Notes under the pieces: generated by a model
Told to the model about the DNA's origin: nothing
The model's database searches: none
The model's input: only the letters and a program-made list of their open reading frames with translations
Shown here: positions 35,185 to 43,490 of the stretch, piece by piece
Layout of the letters: each line of letters starts with the position of its first letter
Numbering within the stretch: the first letter of the stretch is position 1
Program-made: the position numbers and the translations under genes
DNA from: Bacillus massiliglaciei
GTDB lineage: Bacteria; Bacillota; Bacilli; Bacillales; DSM-1321
NCBI RefSeq assembly: GCF_900098925.1
Contig: NZ_LT622360.1
Coordinates: forward strand, 831,307 to 895,306
Reading direction: 5' to 3'
DNA: 64,000 bases

Positions 35185-35358
35185 TATGCGGCTCTATAAA
35201 TGCTTCCGGCTATGTACCGGATTTTATAGGCCCGGATAAGATGAGCTCTTATAAGCTTTTCACTTGCTTTTTTTCGTTATCAAGCTTATAATTTGTTTTG
35301 ATATCAATTGTTTTTAATTCAAGATATCATTTATTACTTCTAATTGGGGGAACAGAGA

Positions 35359-35985
35359 ATGTCAAAAGTATTATTCGTTAAAGCAAATGATCGCCCAGCC
35401 GATCAAGCAATATCAGTACAAATGTATGAGGCTTTCTTAAGCACTTATAAGGAAGCAAATCCTTCTGACGAAATTACAGAATTAGATCTTTTCGCAGAAA
35501 ATATTCCTTATTACGGAAATACAGCGATCATGGGTGTATACAAGCGTAATCAAGGTCTTGAATTGACAGCTGAGGAAGCAAAAGCTGCAGATTTGGTTGA
35601 TCAGTATTTAAACCAATTCTTCGCTGCTGATAAAGTCGTTTTTGCTTTCCCGCTTTGGAACGCAACTGTACCAGCTCCATTAGTTAGCTATATCTCATAT
35701 CTAGCTCAAGCTGGTAAAACATTCAAATACACTGCTGAGGGTCCTGTTGGCTTGGCTGGCGATAAAGAAGTTGCCTTGCTTGCTTCTCGCGGAAGTGATT
35801 ATTCTTCAGCTGAAATGGCTGCTAACGAGCTTGCTGTTAAATATGTACAGGCAAACCTAGCTCTTTGGGGATTGACTAACCCTGTAACAGTGGTTATCGA
35901 AGGGCACAATCAATATCCTGACCGTTCAGAAGAAATTATTGCAAACGGCTTACAAGCTGTTGCAGAAGCTGCTGCAAAATTTTAA
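35359..35985 (+). CDS. azoR: FMN-dependent NADH-azoreductase
   Basis: Flavodoxin-fold quinone/azo reductase, 208 residues, normal length. Seen: the N-terminal VLFVKANDRP with the FMN phosphate region, FAFPLWNATVPAPLVSYISY (a conserved FMN-binding signature), and SRGSDYSS. It probably detoxifies quinones using NADH. The ATG at 35359 follows GGGGGAACAG. Monocistronic, closed by a terminator. Codon use is noticeably biased to A/T-ending codons and uninterrupted, consistent with good expression. Confidence 0.92.
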   Translation: MSKVLFVKANDRPADQAISVQMYEAFLSTYKEANPSDEITELDLFAENIPYYGNTAIMGVYKRNQGLELTAEEAKAADLVDQYLNQFFAADKVVFAFPLWNATVPAPLVSYISYLAQAGKTFKYTAEGPVGLAGDKEVALLASRGSDYSSAEMAANELAVKYVQANLALWGLTNPVTVVIEGHNQYPDRSEEIIANGLQAVAEAAAKF

Positions 35986-36017
35986 TTACCCTTTCATAAC
36001 AAGGAAAATATCATATG

Positions 36018-36066
36018 AAAGACCTCTGGTGATTTCTGTTTACATGAATCAGCAGAGGTCTTTTTT
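36018..36066 (+). terminator. Terminator of azoR
   Basis: AAAGACCTCTG (36018-36028) / CAGAGGTCTTT (36053-36063), long loop, T run. Confidence 0.8.
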
Positions 36067-36237
36067 GTTCTTTTTTTGGATAAAACATGCAGATTTGCGA
36101 GAGGGCAACGACAGGTACTTCAACTATTAATTTGGAGAAAAACACCTCCTGCTGTTCCATAAAATAACGCTGGAGAGGTTTCTATGATTCCTGACAGCGG
36201 GAATACATATAAGAAATAAAAGTAAGGAGGAACCTCA

Positions 36238-36494
36238 ATGTCTGAAAGCGGAGAAGAGCGAGATCAATATTTTAAAGAGCGCGCCGGAACTGATGAGGCG
36301 AGATTCCATGTAGTGCCCCAGGACGATGAAGGATGGGCTGTTAAAAGAGAGGGCGAAGATGACCCTGTATTTTCAGCAGATAAAAAAACAGAGGCCGTGG
36401 AAGAGGCAAAAAAATGGCGGAAGAATCGAAGACAATGGCCTATATTCATGATGACAATGGCAGAATTGAAGAACAGCTGAATTATCAGGAGTAA
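36238..36494 (+). pseudogene. DUF2188-domain protein, frameshifted at an A7 run
   Basis: Small soluble DUF2188 protein. The front part (FHVVPQDDEGWAVKREGE, then TEAVEEAKK) is typical. After seven A at 36408-36414 the family ending appears only in the -1 frame: MAEESKTMAYIHDDNGRIEE to the TAA at 36492-36494. In the 0 frame an unrelated tail ends at 36480. Eight A would restore one frame. Either a base is lost in the homopolymer, or slippage on AAAAAAA makes both products. AAGGAGGAACC precedes the ATG. Confidence 0.75.
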
Positions 36495-36501
36495 ATTAAA
36501 C

Positions 36502-36545
36502 AGAAAGAAGAGGACCGATTAGAAGCTGGTCCTCTTCTTTCTGTT
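36502..36545 (+). terminator. Terminator of the DUF2188 gene
   Basis: AGAAAGAAGAGGACC (36502-36516) / GGTCCTCTTCTTTCT (36528-36542), 15-bp perfect stem. Confidence 0.8.
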
Positions 36546-36681
36546 GTATAAAAAGTATAAAATATCTGTTGATTTATTAACGGTTTGTCTAATGAAATTA
36601 TTTTCGGTTAGATAGATAATAAAGATAGCAAGCAAAATCATTGTTCATTTGGAGCGTTCCATTTGTTCGGGAGGAGATTAT

Positions 36682-37920
36682 ATGATTAAAAAACAGAAAA
36701 TTCTAATAAACGGAAAGAGACTGCAGGAAACTCTGGAAAAATTCGCTGAATTTGGAGGGACAGATTTTAACGGAGTGACAAGACTGGCTCTCACTGAAGA
36801 AGACCGCCAGGCAAGGGATTATTTCCGTTTTTGCTGCGAAGAGCTTGGTATGCAGCTGAAAATTGATGATATGGGCAATATGTATGCAAGATTAGAAGGG
36901 GTGGAAAATAAAGCACCGGTTGTAATGGGCTCTCATATCGATTCTGTAAAAAAAGGCGGACGATTTGATGGAATCCTTGGTGTAGCAGCCGGGCTTGAAG
37001 TAGCAAGGACGATTGTGGAAAATGGGATAAAGCCCCAGGTGCCTATCGTAGTCTGTAATATTACGAATGAAGAAGGCGCCCGATTCGAGCCTTCTATGAT
37101 GTCCTCAGGTGTCTTGTCTGGAAAGTTCGATAGAATGGAAATGATGCAAAAAAAAGATACAGAAGGAATAAGCTTTGAAGAAGCCCTTCATTCAATTGGA
37201 TATGCAGGAAGTGAAGAAAATCGGCTGAAAGAGGCACAGGCTTTCTTGGAATTACATATCGAACAGGGACCTATTCTGGAACGGGAAGGTTTGAGTATAG
37301 GGGTAGTAGAATGTGTTCTTGGCATGGTTTGCTATGATATCGAAGTGCTTGGAGAGTCAGACCATGCCGGAACAACTCCCATGAATATGAGGAAAGATGC
37401 TTTATTTACAGCTAACAGCCTCATCAGTGAAATACGGCAGAAATTAAGTATGCTGGATGAAGAATTGGTTTTCACAATTGGAAGAGTAAATGTTTCTCCT
37501 AATATTCATACAGTGATTCCAAATAAAGTGGTTTTTTCTTTAGAAGCGAGACATAAAGACACAGAGATTATAAAGCAGGTTGAAGAGATTATTCTTAGTT
37601 TAAAACAAACTGGCAATAAAGAAGGGTGTGAAGTCAATACGGCTAAACTGTGGGACAGGGACACTGTTTGGTTCGATGAATCACTCTGCAGTAAGCTAGA
37701 ACAGTCTGTGAAATCTCTTGGTTACTCATACAGGCGAATGGTAAGCGGGGCCGGTCATGACGCTCAGTTTTTCGCCAGTTATATTCCATCAGCTATGATT
37801 TTTGTTCCAAGTGTCAACGGTAAAAGCCACAGTGAGGATGAGTTAACCTCCTGGGAAGACTGTGAACGAGGTGTAAATGTATTATTGGAGACGGTTCTTT
37901 CTTTACAGCAAAGCAATTAA
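36682..37920 (+). CDS. Zn-dependent hydantoinase/carbamoylase (M20 family)
   Basis: Amidohydrolase of the allantoate deiminase / N-carbamoyl-L-amino-acid hydrolase group, 412 residues. The di-zinc ligands are visible: His in GSHIDSVKKGG, Asp in GRFDGILGV, Glu-Glu in NEEGARF, His in ELHIEQGP and His near the end in GKSHSEDE. The dimerisation domain lies in the middle (DHAGTTPMNMRKDA). ATG at 36682 follows GGGAGGAG. No other purine-catabolism gene is adjacent, so allantoate, a ureido acid or a carbamoyl amino acid remain possible. The role in nitrogen scavenging would fit tnrA nearby. Confidence 0.88.
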   Translation: MIKKQKILINGKRLQETLEKFAEFGGTDFNGVTRLALTEEDRQARDYFRFCCEELGMQLKIDDMGNMYARLEGVENKAPVVMGSHIDSVKKGGRFDGILGVAAGLEVARTIVENGIKPQVPIVVCNITNEEGARFEPSMMSSGVLSGKFDRMEMMQKKDTEGISFEEALHSIGYAGSEENRLKEAQAFLELHIEQGPILEREGLSIGVVECVLGMVCYDIEVLGESDHAGTTPMNMRKDALFTANSLISEIRQKLSMLDEELVFTIGRVNVSPNIHTVIPNKVVFSLEARHKDTEIIKQVEEIILSLKQTGNKEGCEVNTAKLWDRDTVWFDESLCSKLEQSVKSLGYSYRRMVSGAGHDAQFFASYIPSAMIFVPSVNGKSHSEDELTSWEDCERGVNVLLETVLSLQQSN

Positions 37921-37922
37921 TC

Positions 37923-37971
37923 AAAGAAAAATCCTGTCAAGCCATCATCAAGGCAGACAGGATTTTTCTTT
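37923..37971. terminator. Bidirectional terminator between carbamoylase and larC2
   Basis: AAAGAAAAATCCTGTC (37923-37938) / GACAGGATTTTTCTTT (37956-37971), perfect 16-bp stem with A/T runs on both sides. It faces the convergent minus-strand gene at 38023. Confidence 0.85.
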
Positions 37972-38022
37972 GAATAGTTCATAATTATTAATATCAAAAA
38001 ATTAGAAAAAGAAAAAATATTT

Positions 38023-38475
38023 TTATAACTGTTTCCAAACTTCTTGAAATATTATTTTTAGTGGAATATCATGTTTAATAGCAAGTTCTTTACATACTTC
38101 ATATTCTGGTGCTTGTTGAATGACCTCTCCATTCATAATTCCTTGCTTTACAGGAACCGTCCCCCATGGAGTTTCAATCTGCACAAAGTTTCTTCCAAGC
38201 CGGTGAACGGATAATGGATAATACCGAAGGCCAAGAGTGGTAGTTTCTTTAAAAATGACAGCGGTTACTTGTTTTAGTCTGTCCTTGCTGCATAAGACTT
38301 GCAGCTGTGTGCCTGGACGATTTTTTTTCATATAGATGGGGATGTAGAATACATCATTCGCTCCCTCTTCTAACAGTAATTCCATTACATATCCAAGCCA
38401 TTCTCCCGGTATATCGTCCAGATTTACTTCAATTTTCATCATTTCATGATCGGTATGTTCTTGCTGATGCTTCAT
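38023..38475 (-). CDS. larC2: LarC C-terminal domain as a separate gene (LarC2)
   Basis: Nickel-insertion protein, C-terminal half (DUF111 C-terminal), 150 residues. Seen: EVNLDDIPGEWLGYVMELLLEEGANDVFY, quoted here in two parts as EVNLDDIPGEWLGYVMEL and LEEGANDVFY, then PIYMKKNRPGTQLQVLC and YEVCKELAIKHDIPLK, all hallmarks of the CTP-dependent cyclometallase domain. In Lactobacillus plantarum LarC1 and LarC2 are joined by a programmed frameshift. Here this half is divergent to larB, 60 bases away, while the N-terminal half is at 39294 on the other strand. The two subunits must associate in trans. Confidence 0.85.
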   Translation of the reverse strand: MKHQQEHTDHEMMKIEVNLDDIPGEWLGYVMELLLEEGANDVFYIPIYMKKNRPGTQLQVLCSKDRLKQVTAVIFKETTTLGLRYYPLSVHRLGRNFVQIETPWGTVPVKQGIMNGEVIQQAPEYEVCKELAIKHDIPLKIIFQEVWKQL

Positions 38476-38535
38476 GACAGATTCCCCCTTGCTCCAATTA
38501 TCTTACTTTTTGTATAAGGATGGTAGATTACTAGT

Positions 38536-39276
38536 ATGGATTCATATAACAAGGATATTTTAACACAATTTAAAAATGGATCTCTCTCTTTGGAAGAGGC
38601 GGAGCAAAAATTAAAAGGATTTACTGATTATGGTTTTGCCAAAGTTGACGATCATCGAAAATATAGACAGGGATTTCCTGAAGTCATTTTCGGTGCAAAT
38701 AAAACGCCTGAACACATTACCGGAATCTTTCGTCATTTATTAATGGAAGGGCATACAGTTTTAGCTACAAGAGTCAGTGCTGAGGCAGCAAACTACGTAA
38801 CAGCGGAGATAAGCGGAATTGAATATGATCAAGCAGGCCGGACTCTTCTTTATAAAGCTAAGAATCATCAAATTGCTGATAAAAAAACAATCGGGGTCAT
38901 ATGTGCCGGCACTTCCGATATCCCTGTCGCCAGAGAAGCAGAAGTTACGATCGAAGCGATGGGTCATAAATCGGTGAGCTTTTATGATATTGGCGTGGCA
39001 GGGATACACAGACTCTTTGCCCAGCTTGAGGAAATCAGGAAATGCAATGTGCTGATTGTAGTTGCCGGCATGGAGGGTGCTTTGCCAAGTGTAGTAGGCG
39101 GACTCGTATCCGTGCCTGTAATCGCCGTGCCGACCAGTGTAGGCTACGGGGCTCATTTGGAGGGATTGACATCACTGCTCAGTATGTTAAACACCTGTGC
39201 TTCCGGTGTTACTGTAGTAAATATTGATAACGGATTTGGAGCTGGGTACTCAGCTTCATTAATGGCGAGAATTTAA
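38536..39276 (+). CDS. larB: Nickel-pincer cofactor biosynthesis protein LarB
   Basis: Carboxylase/hydrolase that starts pincer cofactor synthesis by carboxylating nicotinic acid adenine dinucleotide, 246 residues. The N-terminal part (LEEAEQKLKGFTDYGFAKVD, RQGFPEVIFGANKTPEHI) is LarB-specific, and the C-terminal part is PurE-like (GVICAGTSDIPVAREAEVT, GMEGALPSVVGGLVSVPVIA, PTSVGYG). It opens the plus-strand larB-larC1-larE operon, with larC1 17 bases downstream. The start ATG at 38536 lies close to the divergent larC2 start, so both share a promoter region. Confidence 0.92.
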   Translation: MDSYNKDILTQFKNGSLSLEEAEQKLKGFTDYGFAKVDDHRKYRQGFPEVIFGANKTPEHITGIFRHLLMEGHTVLATRVSAEAANYVTAEISGIEYDQAGRTLLYKAKNHQIADKKTIGVICAGTSDIPVAREAEVTIEAMGHKSVSFYDIGVAGIHRLFAQLEEIRKCNVLIVVAGMEGALPSVVGGLVSVPVIAVPTSVGYGAHLEGLTSLLSMLNTCASGVTVVNIDNGFGAGYSASLMARI

Positions 39277-39293
39277 AATGGGGAGTGCATGTC

Positions 39294-40016
39294 ATGAAAA
39301 CATTATATATTGATTGCGGAATCTCCGGCATTGCTGGAGATATGGCACTTGCTGCTTTTCTTGAAATTGGGGCAGACCTGGAAGATATAACAAGAAAACT
39401 CAAATCTGTTATACAGGAAGAATTCAGTCTTTCTATAAAGAAGGTTGTGAAACGAGGGATTGCAAGCTCTCTTTTAATAATAGATACCGAAGAAGAAAAG
39501 CATTCACACCGTCACTACAGCACAATTAAAAAACAGATAGAAGATTCGGAGTTAAGTGAAGAGGAAAAAAACACAGCGCTTGCGATCTTTGATGTTATTG
39601 CCCGTGCGGAGGCAAAGATTCATAACAGTTCATTGGAAAAAGTACATTTCCATGAGGTCGGAGGGGTGGACTCCATGATTGATATTATTGGTACCGCTAT
39701 TGCTTATACTCAATTAAATATTGACAGAACGATATGTTCACCTATCGCCTGCGGAAATGGATATATTCAAATCGCCCATGGACTGTATCCTGTACCCGCT
39801 CCCGCAACACTTGAGTTATTGAAGAATCTTCCCGTCAAACAGACGGAGATTAAGGGAGAGCTGACCACCCCGACAGGAGCGGCGATTGTCCGTTCACTGT
39901 CGGAAGGATTTGGTACTCTGCCAAGCATGGAAATTAAGGAAATCGGCTACGGGGCAGGAAACAAAGACTTTGAAAATCACCCAAATGTTGTCCGTTTCAT
40001 TTTAGGAGAAAGCTGA
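39294..40016 (+). CDS. larC1: LarC N-terminal domain (LarC1)
   Basis: N-terminal half of the nickel-inserting cyclometallase LarC, 240 residues. Seen: LYIDCGISGIAGDMALAAFLE, the His-rich stretch KHSHRHYSTIKK that suits nickel binding, KVHFHEVGGVDSMIDIIGTA, and LTTPTGAAIVRSL. ATG at 39294 follows GGGGAG. The frame stops 17 bases before larE with no C-terminal domain and no slippery sequence into one, so the LarC2 domain can only come from the divergent gene at 38023. Confidence 0.92.
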   Translation: MKTLYIDCGISGIAGDMALAAFLEIGADLEDITRKLKSVIQEEFSLSIKKVVKRGIASSLLIIDTEEEKHSHRHYSTIKKQIEDSELSEEEKNTALAIFDVIARAEAKIHNSSLEKVHFHEVGGVDSMIDIIGTAIAYTQLNIDRTICSPIACGNGYIQIAHGLYPVPAPATLELLKNLPVKQTEIKGELTTPTGAAIVRSLSEGFGTLPSMEIKEIGYGAGNKDFENHPNVVRFILGES

Positions 40017-40034
40017 TGAAGGGAGATTACTTGA

Positions 40035-40868
40035 ATGGATAGTCTGAAAAGCCTGGATAAAGAACAGAGACTCAAAGAAATACTTCAGGAGATGGGCAGC
40101 ATCGTTATTGCATTCTCAGGAGGGGTGGACAGTACGTATTTGCTGAAAATTGCTCTTGATACTCTCGGAAGGGACAATGTGCTGGCTGTTACAGCTGATT
40201 CTGAATCATTCCCTGAAGCTGAACTGAAAGAAACAATCCGGTTAGCTAAACAATTTAATGCCCCGCATCAAGTCATAGAAATGTCTGAGCTTGCTATTCC
40301 CGGTTATGCTGAAAACGATGCCAATCGATGTTACTTTTGTAAAAAAGGACTGTTTGATCAGTTATTTCCAATTTTACTAGAAAAGAATTTTAATAATTTA
40401 ACCTTTGGATTAATATTGGATGACCTTGGCGATCACCGTCCAGGCGTAAAAGCGGCGATGGAAAGAAATGTAAGAGGTCCCTTGGCTGAGGCTAAGATGT
40501 CTAAAGAAGATATACGTCTTCGGTCAAGAGAATTAGGGATCGATACATGGGATAAACCGTCCATGGCCTGTCTTTCTTCCAGAATTGCTTATGGAGAAAG
40601 AATTACGATTGAAAAGCTGAACAGCGTGGAGAAGTCTGAAGAATTTATTAAGAGATTTGGAATCAGGCAAGTGCGTGTCAGAATTCATAATGAAATAGCA
40701 AGAATTGAAGTGGAGAAGCAAGATATGCCTGTCTTGCTGGAGCGAAGCCGGGAAACGGCAGAATATCTGAAGGGCTTGGGGTTTAAATATATCACGATGG
40801 ATTTAATAGGATACAAAAGCGGGAGTATGAATGCTTCAATCGCAGAAGAAAGTGTATCTAAGATTTAA
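40035..40868 (+). CDS. larE: Sulfur transferase LarE
   Basis: ATP-dependent sulfur transferase that thiolates the pincer cofactor, 277 residues. PP-loop SGGVDS at 28-33 and the C-terminal Cys179 in SMACLSSRI, the position of the sacrificial Cys176 in L. plantarum LarE. In addition Cys99 and Cys102 in NRCYFCKKG would give, with Cys179, the three-cysteine set associated with the [4Fe-4S]-type LarE. So sulfur may come from a cluster rather than from self-sacrifice. It is the last gene of the lar synthesis operon, before a bidirectional terminator. Confidence 0.9.
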   Translation: MDSLKSLDKEQRLKEILQEMGSIVIAFSGGVDSTYLLKIALDTLGRDNVLAVTADSESFPEAELKETIRLAKQFNAPHQVIEMSELAIPGYAENDANRCYFCKKGLFDQLFPILLEKNFNNLTFGLILDDLGDHRPGVKAAMERNVRGPLAEAKMSKEDIRLRSRELGIDTWDKPSMACLSSRIAYGERITIEKLNSVEKSEEFIKRFGIRQVRVRIHNEIARIEVEKQDMPVLLERSRETAEYLKGLGFKYITMDLIGYKSGSMNASIAEESVSKI

Positions 40869-40941
40869 TTTTATCCTTTAAAGCAAGCCTTGATCTATTG
40901 AGGTTTAGTATTTTCTTTCATTCATTTTCTTTCAGAGGAAT

Positions 40942-40982
40942 AGCACCTCCTAAATCATACAGGATTCAGGAGGTGCTTTTTT
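40942..40982. terminator. Bidirectional terminator larE/cdaR
   Basis: AGCACCTCCT (40942-40951) / AGGAGGTGCT (40968-40977) then TTTTTTATG. Separates larE from the convergent regulator gene. Confidence 0.85.
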
Positions 40983-41050
40983 ATGTAAAACCGGTAAGGG
41001 AATTAATCTATAATCATCTTCTCGACTGTGTAATCAATTCTCATAACCGC

Positions 41051-42184
41051 TTATGATTTTTGAATGATCGTACTTTGCCGGAGACGGTCCTCTTCCCAAA
41101 ACTTTCGCTGATTTAGCCATATTGCTATTTGGAGAGTCTTAGCATCCTGATAATAGCGGGGATCAAACCCTGTTTTTTCTTTAATTTTATTTAGACGGTA
41201 AATTAAGGTGTTCCGATGAATGAACATATTATCAGCCGTTTCCTGGATATTCAGGTTGCTCAAAAAAAACTGTTCTAATGTTTCTTCATATTGAAGAATG
41301 GTCTTATTGATCACTCGTTCTATAAATCGATTAGCCATATAGGAATTGATTTGATAAACCAGTGCTTTTTCTTCGATTTCATCAAAAGATATGTAATCGT
41401 TTTCGGAATTGCCGATTTCTAACGCAAGTTCACAGTCCTTATACGCATAATAATAATTAGAAAGAGAATCAAAAGGAAGACCGCTGGCCATACGGAAGTG
41501 GACACTATGACTCTTCAATATTTTATAAACCTCTGTTATTTTTTTCTGCGCTTTCTCCTCAGGCATTCCGAAAATTGTAATAAGTAATTTACTGTATTGG
41601 ATAAAACTTATGATTGCGTATTCCTTATGCAGAATAGATTCAGCCTGCTGCAATATAAATTGGTTAGAAAGAGTCCGTTCGGTAATATGAATCAAGACTG
41701 ACTGAAAGGGAGGCTTAAGATTAAGTCCCAAATAATCAAGTTTACCCTGCAGATATTCCTGTGACGGCTTTTCCTTTAATAATTCTCCGATGATCAATTC
41801 CACATTTCTTTGTTCCCATTCCTGCTGTGTGGCAGTGAAAGATTGCTTCAGCATAAGCTCGGTAATCATTTTGACGATACCGCTTACATCTTTAATTTCT
41901 TGAGGTTCACCTGAAACACCGAGTACACCGACAATTTGGTCTTGGAACACAATAGGCATATTAATTCCTGGCTGAACTCCTTGCCATTTTCCCTTTTGTT
42001 CTTTGGTAATGGAGAGCGTCTCACCCGTTTTTAAAACTTCCAAGGCTCCTTCATGAATTTGATGAATTCGTTCTTTGTCTCTGGTAGCTATAATATATCC
42101 TTTGTTGTCCATTATATTGACATTCCGGTTTAACTGCCGGGAAGTTTCCTGGACAATGGTTTCTGCTATCTCAGAGGAAATCAT
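41051..42184 (-). CDS. CdaR-family sugar-diacid/hydroxy-acid regulator
   Basis: Transcription regulator of 377 residues. The N-terminal diacid-recognition domain (ETSRQLNRNVNIMDNKGYII, then QGVQPGINMPIVFQDQIVGV) senses acid sugars or glycerate, and the C-terminal PucR-type HTH ends with NIQETADNMFIHRNTLIYRL. CdaR activates garate/glucarate-type genes in other bacteria. ATG at 42184 follows AAAGGGGTG; a longer start at 42268 overlaps the divergent promoter. It is divergent from the glycerate kinase operon and is its likely activator. A palindrome TTGTACAA at 42229-42236 in the shared region may be its operator. Confidence 0.88.
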   Translation of the reverse strand: MISSEIAETIVQETSRQLNRNVNIMDNKGYIIATRDKERIHQIHEGALEVLKTGETLSITKEQKGKWQGVQPGINMPIVFQDQIVGVLGVSGEPQEIKDVSGIVKMITELMLKQSFTATQQEWEQRNVELIIGELLKEKPSQEYLQGKLDYLGLNLKPPFQSVLIHITERTLSNQFILQQAESILHKEYAIISFIQYSKLLITIFGMPEEKAQKKITEVYKILKSHSVHFRMASGLPFDSLSNYYYAYKDCELALEIGNSENDYISFDEIEEKALVYQINSYMANRFIERVINKTILQYEETLEQFFLSNLNIQETADNMFIHRNTLIYRLNKIKEKTGFDPRYYQDAKTLQIAIWLNQRKFWEEDRLRQSTIIQKS

Positions 42185-42289
42185 AAAAAACACCCCTTTG
42201 TTCCGAATATACAAAAAAATATAATTATTTGTACAATTAATTATATCTGACAAACATAGTAATATCAATTTGAGATTAGTATACTTATA

Positions 42290-42312
42290 TATAATAAATG
42301 AAAGCGTTTACT
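42290..42312 (+). promoter_or_regulatory. -10 box and cre site of the acid-sugar operon
   Basis: TATAAT at 42290-42295 is followed at once by TGAAAGCGTTTACT (42299-42312), a full match to the CcpA consensus TGWAARCGYTWNCW. A -35 box is not clear, as expected for an activator-dependent promoter. CcpA binding would block initiation, so the operon should be off in glucose. Confidence 0.75.
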
Positions 42313-42323
42313 AGGAGGATGAC

Positions 42324-43490
42324 ATGAAGATTGTTGTTGCACCTGATTCGTTTAAAGGAAGTTTAAATGCTGTAGAAGCTTCGAACGCGATTGAAAAAGG
42401 AATCAAGAGAGCCAGTCGGGAGGCGATAATTGAAAAAGTACCTTTAGCGGATGGTGGAGAAGGTACAGCTGAAACCTTAGTCATGGCAACCAAAGGCAGA
42501 CAAAAATCAGTTTATGTGACAGGTCCGTTGGGAGAGAAAGTGCTGGCCAATTATGGTTTGCTTGGCGATGGAAAAACCTGTGTCATTGAAATGGCTCAAG
42601 CATCTGGAATAGGACTGGTTCCGAAAGAACAATTAAATCCATTGACGGCGACTACATATGGAACCGGTGAATTAATTAAGCATGCAATCGATGACGGGTA
42701 CAGAGATTTTATTTTAGCTCTAGGAGGTTCGGCAACAAATGACGGCGGTGCAGGCATGCTTCAGGCGTTAGGGATGCGGCTGCTGGATGACCGCGGCCAA
42801 GAGGTTCCTGCAGGTGGGGAAGGACTTGCTTCCATCCGTCAGATTGACATGGAATCCTTTGACCCCCGCATAGCAGCCTGCCGATTCTCCATCGCCTCAG
42901 ACGTGGAAAACCCTTTAGTAGGACCAGACGGGGCATCGTATATTTTTGGGCCGCAAAAGGGAGCGACTGAGGAGATGGTCTCCCTGCTTGATCGCAGCAT
43001 GAAAAATTGGGCGAATCAAATTGAAAAGGTTACCGGAATACATCTCCATGATTATCCGGGGGCCGGAGCTGCCGGAGGAATCGGCGGAGCTTTCATTGCT
43101 TTTTTTCCTGCTGTATGGAAACGGGGCATAGATGTAGTGGCAGAGCATACAAAGTTACAATATGCGATGCAGGATGCTGATTTAGTTATTACAGGTGAAG
43201 GGAAAGTCGATGTACAGACAGCATCAGGAAAAACGGCCATGGGGGTGACACAGGCAGCGAAAAAATTGAATATTCCAACGGTTATACTGTCCGGTACGGT
43301 CGGCAGCGGGTTTCAAGCGCTTTATGACTATGGAGTGATCAGCGTTATGAGTATTATTGACAGACCGATGTCCCTTGAGGAAGCGATGAACGAAACAGCC
43401 AGTTTATTAGAGAAAAAAACAGAGCAGGTAATACGTATGTTTTTCCATGAACAAATTTCATTAGAAAAAGCAGGGGGTAAAACAACGTGA
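42324..43490 (+). CDS. Glycerate kinase (type II)
   Basis: Glycerate 2- or 3-kinase of the GlxK/GarK family, 388 residues. Seen: KIVVAPDSFKGSLNAVEASN at the N-terminus, PLADGGEGTAETL, LGGSATNDGGAGMLQALG and VDVQTASGKTAMGV. Such kinases finish D-glucarate, galactarate and tartronate pathways by feeding glycerate into glycolysis. Here it is the first gene after the cre-controlled promoter and overlaps the transporter start by four bases (GTGA). In this operon its substrate could be glycerate or a related hydroxy acid taken up with the main substrate. Confidence 0.92.
   Translation: MKIVVAPDSFKGSLNAVEASNAIEKGIKRASREAIIEKVPLADGGEGTAETLVMATKGRQKSVYVTGPLGEKVLANYGLLGDGKTCVIEMAQASGIGLVPKEQLNPLTATTYGTGELIKHAIDDGYRDFILALGGSATNDGGAGMLQALGMRLLDDRGQEVPAGGEGLASIRQIDMESFDPRIAACRFSIASDVENPLVGPDGASYIFGPQKGATEEMVSLLDRSMKNWANQIEKVTGIHLHDYPGAGAAGGIGGAFIAFFPAVWKRGIDVVAEHTKLQYAMQDADLVITGEGKVDVQTASGKTAMGVTQAAKKLNIPTVILSGTVGSGFQALYDYGVISVMSIIDRPMSLEEAMNETASLLEKKTEQVIRMFFHEQISLEKAGGKTT

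Noticed and set aside
35205-35225. CTATGTAC motif as replication terminator (RTP) site
   Set aside because: Only the core 8-mer fits; the rest of the Ter consensus does not.
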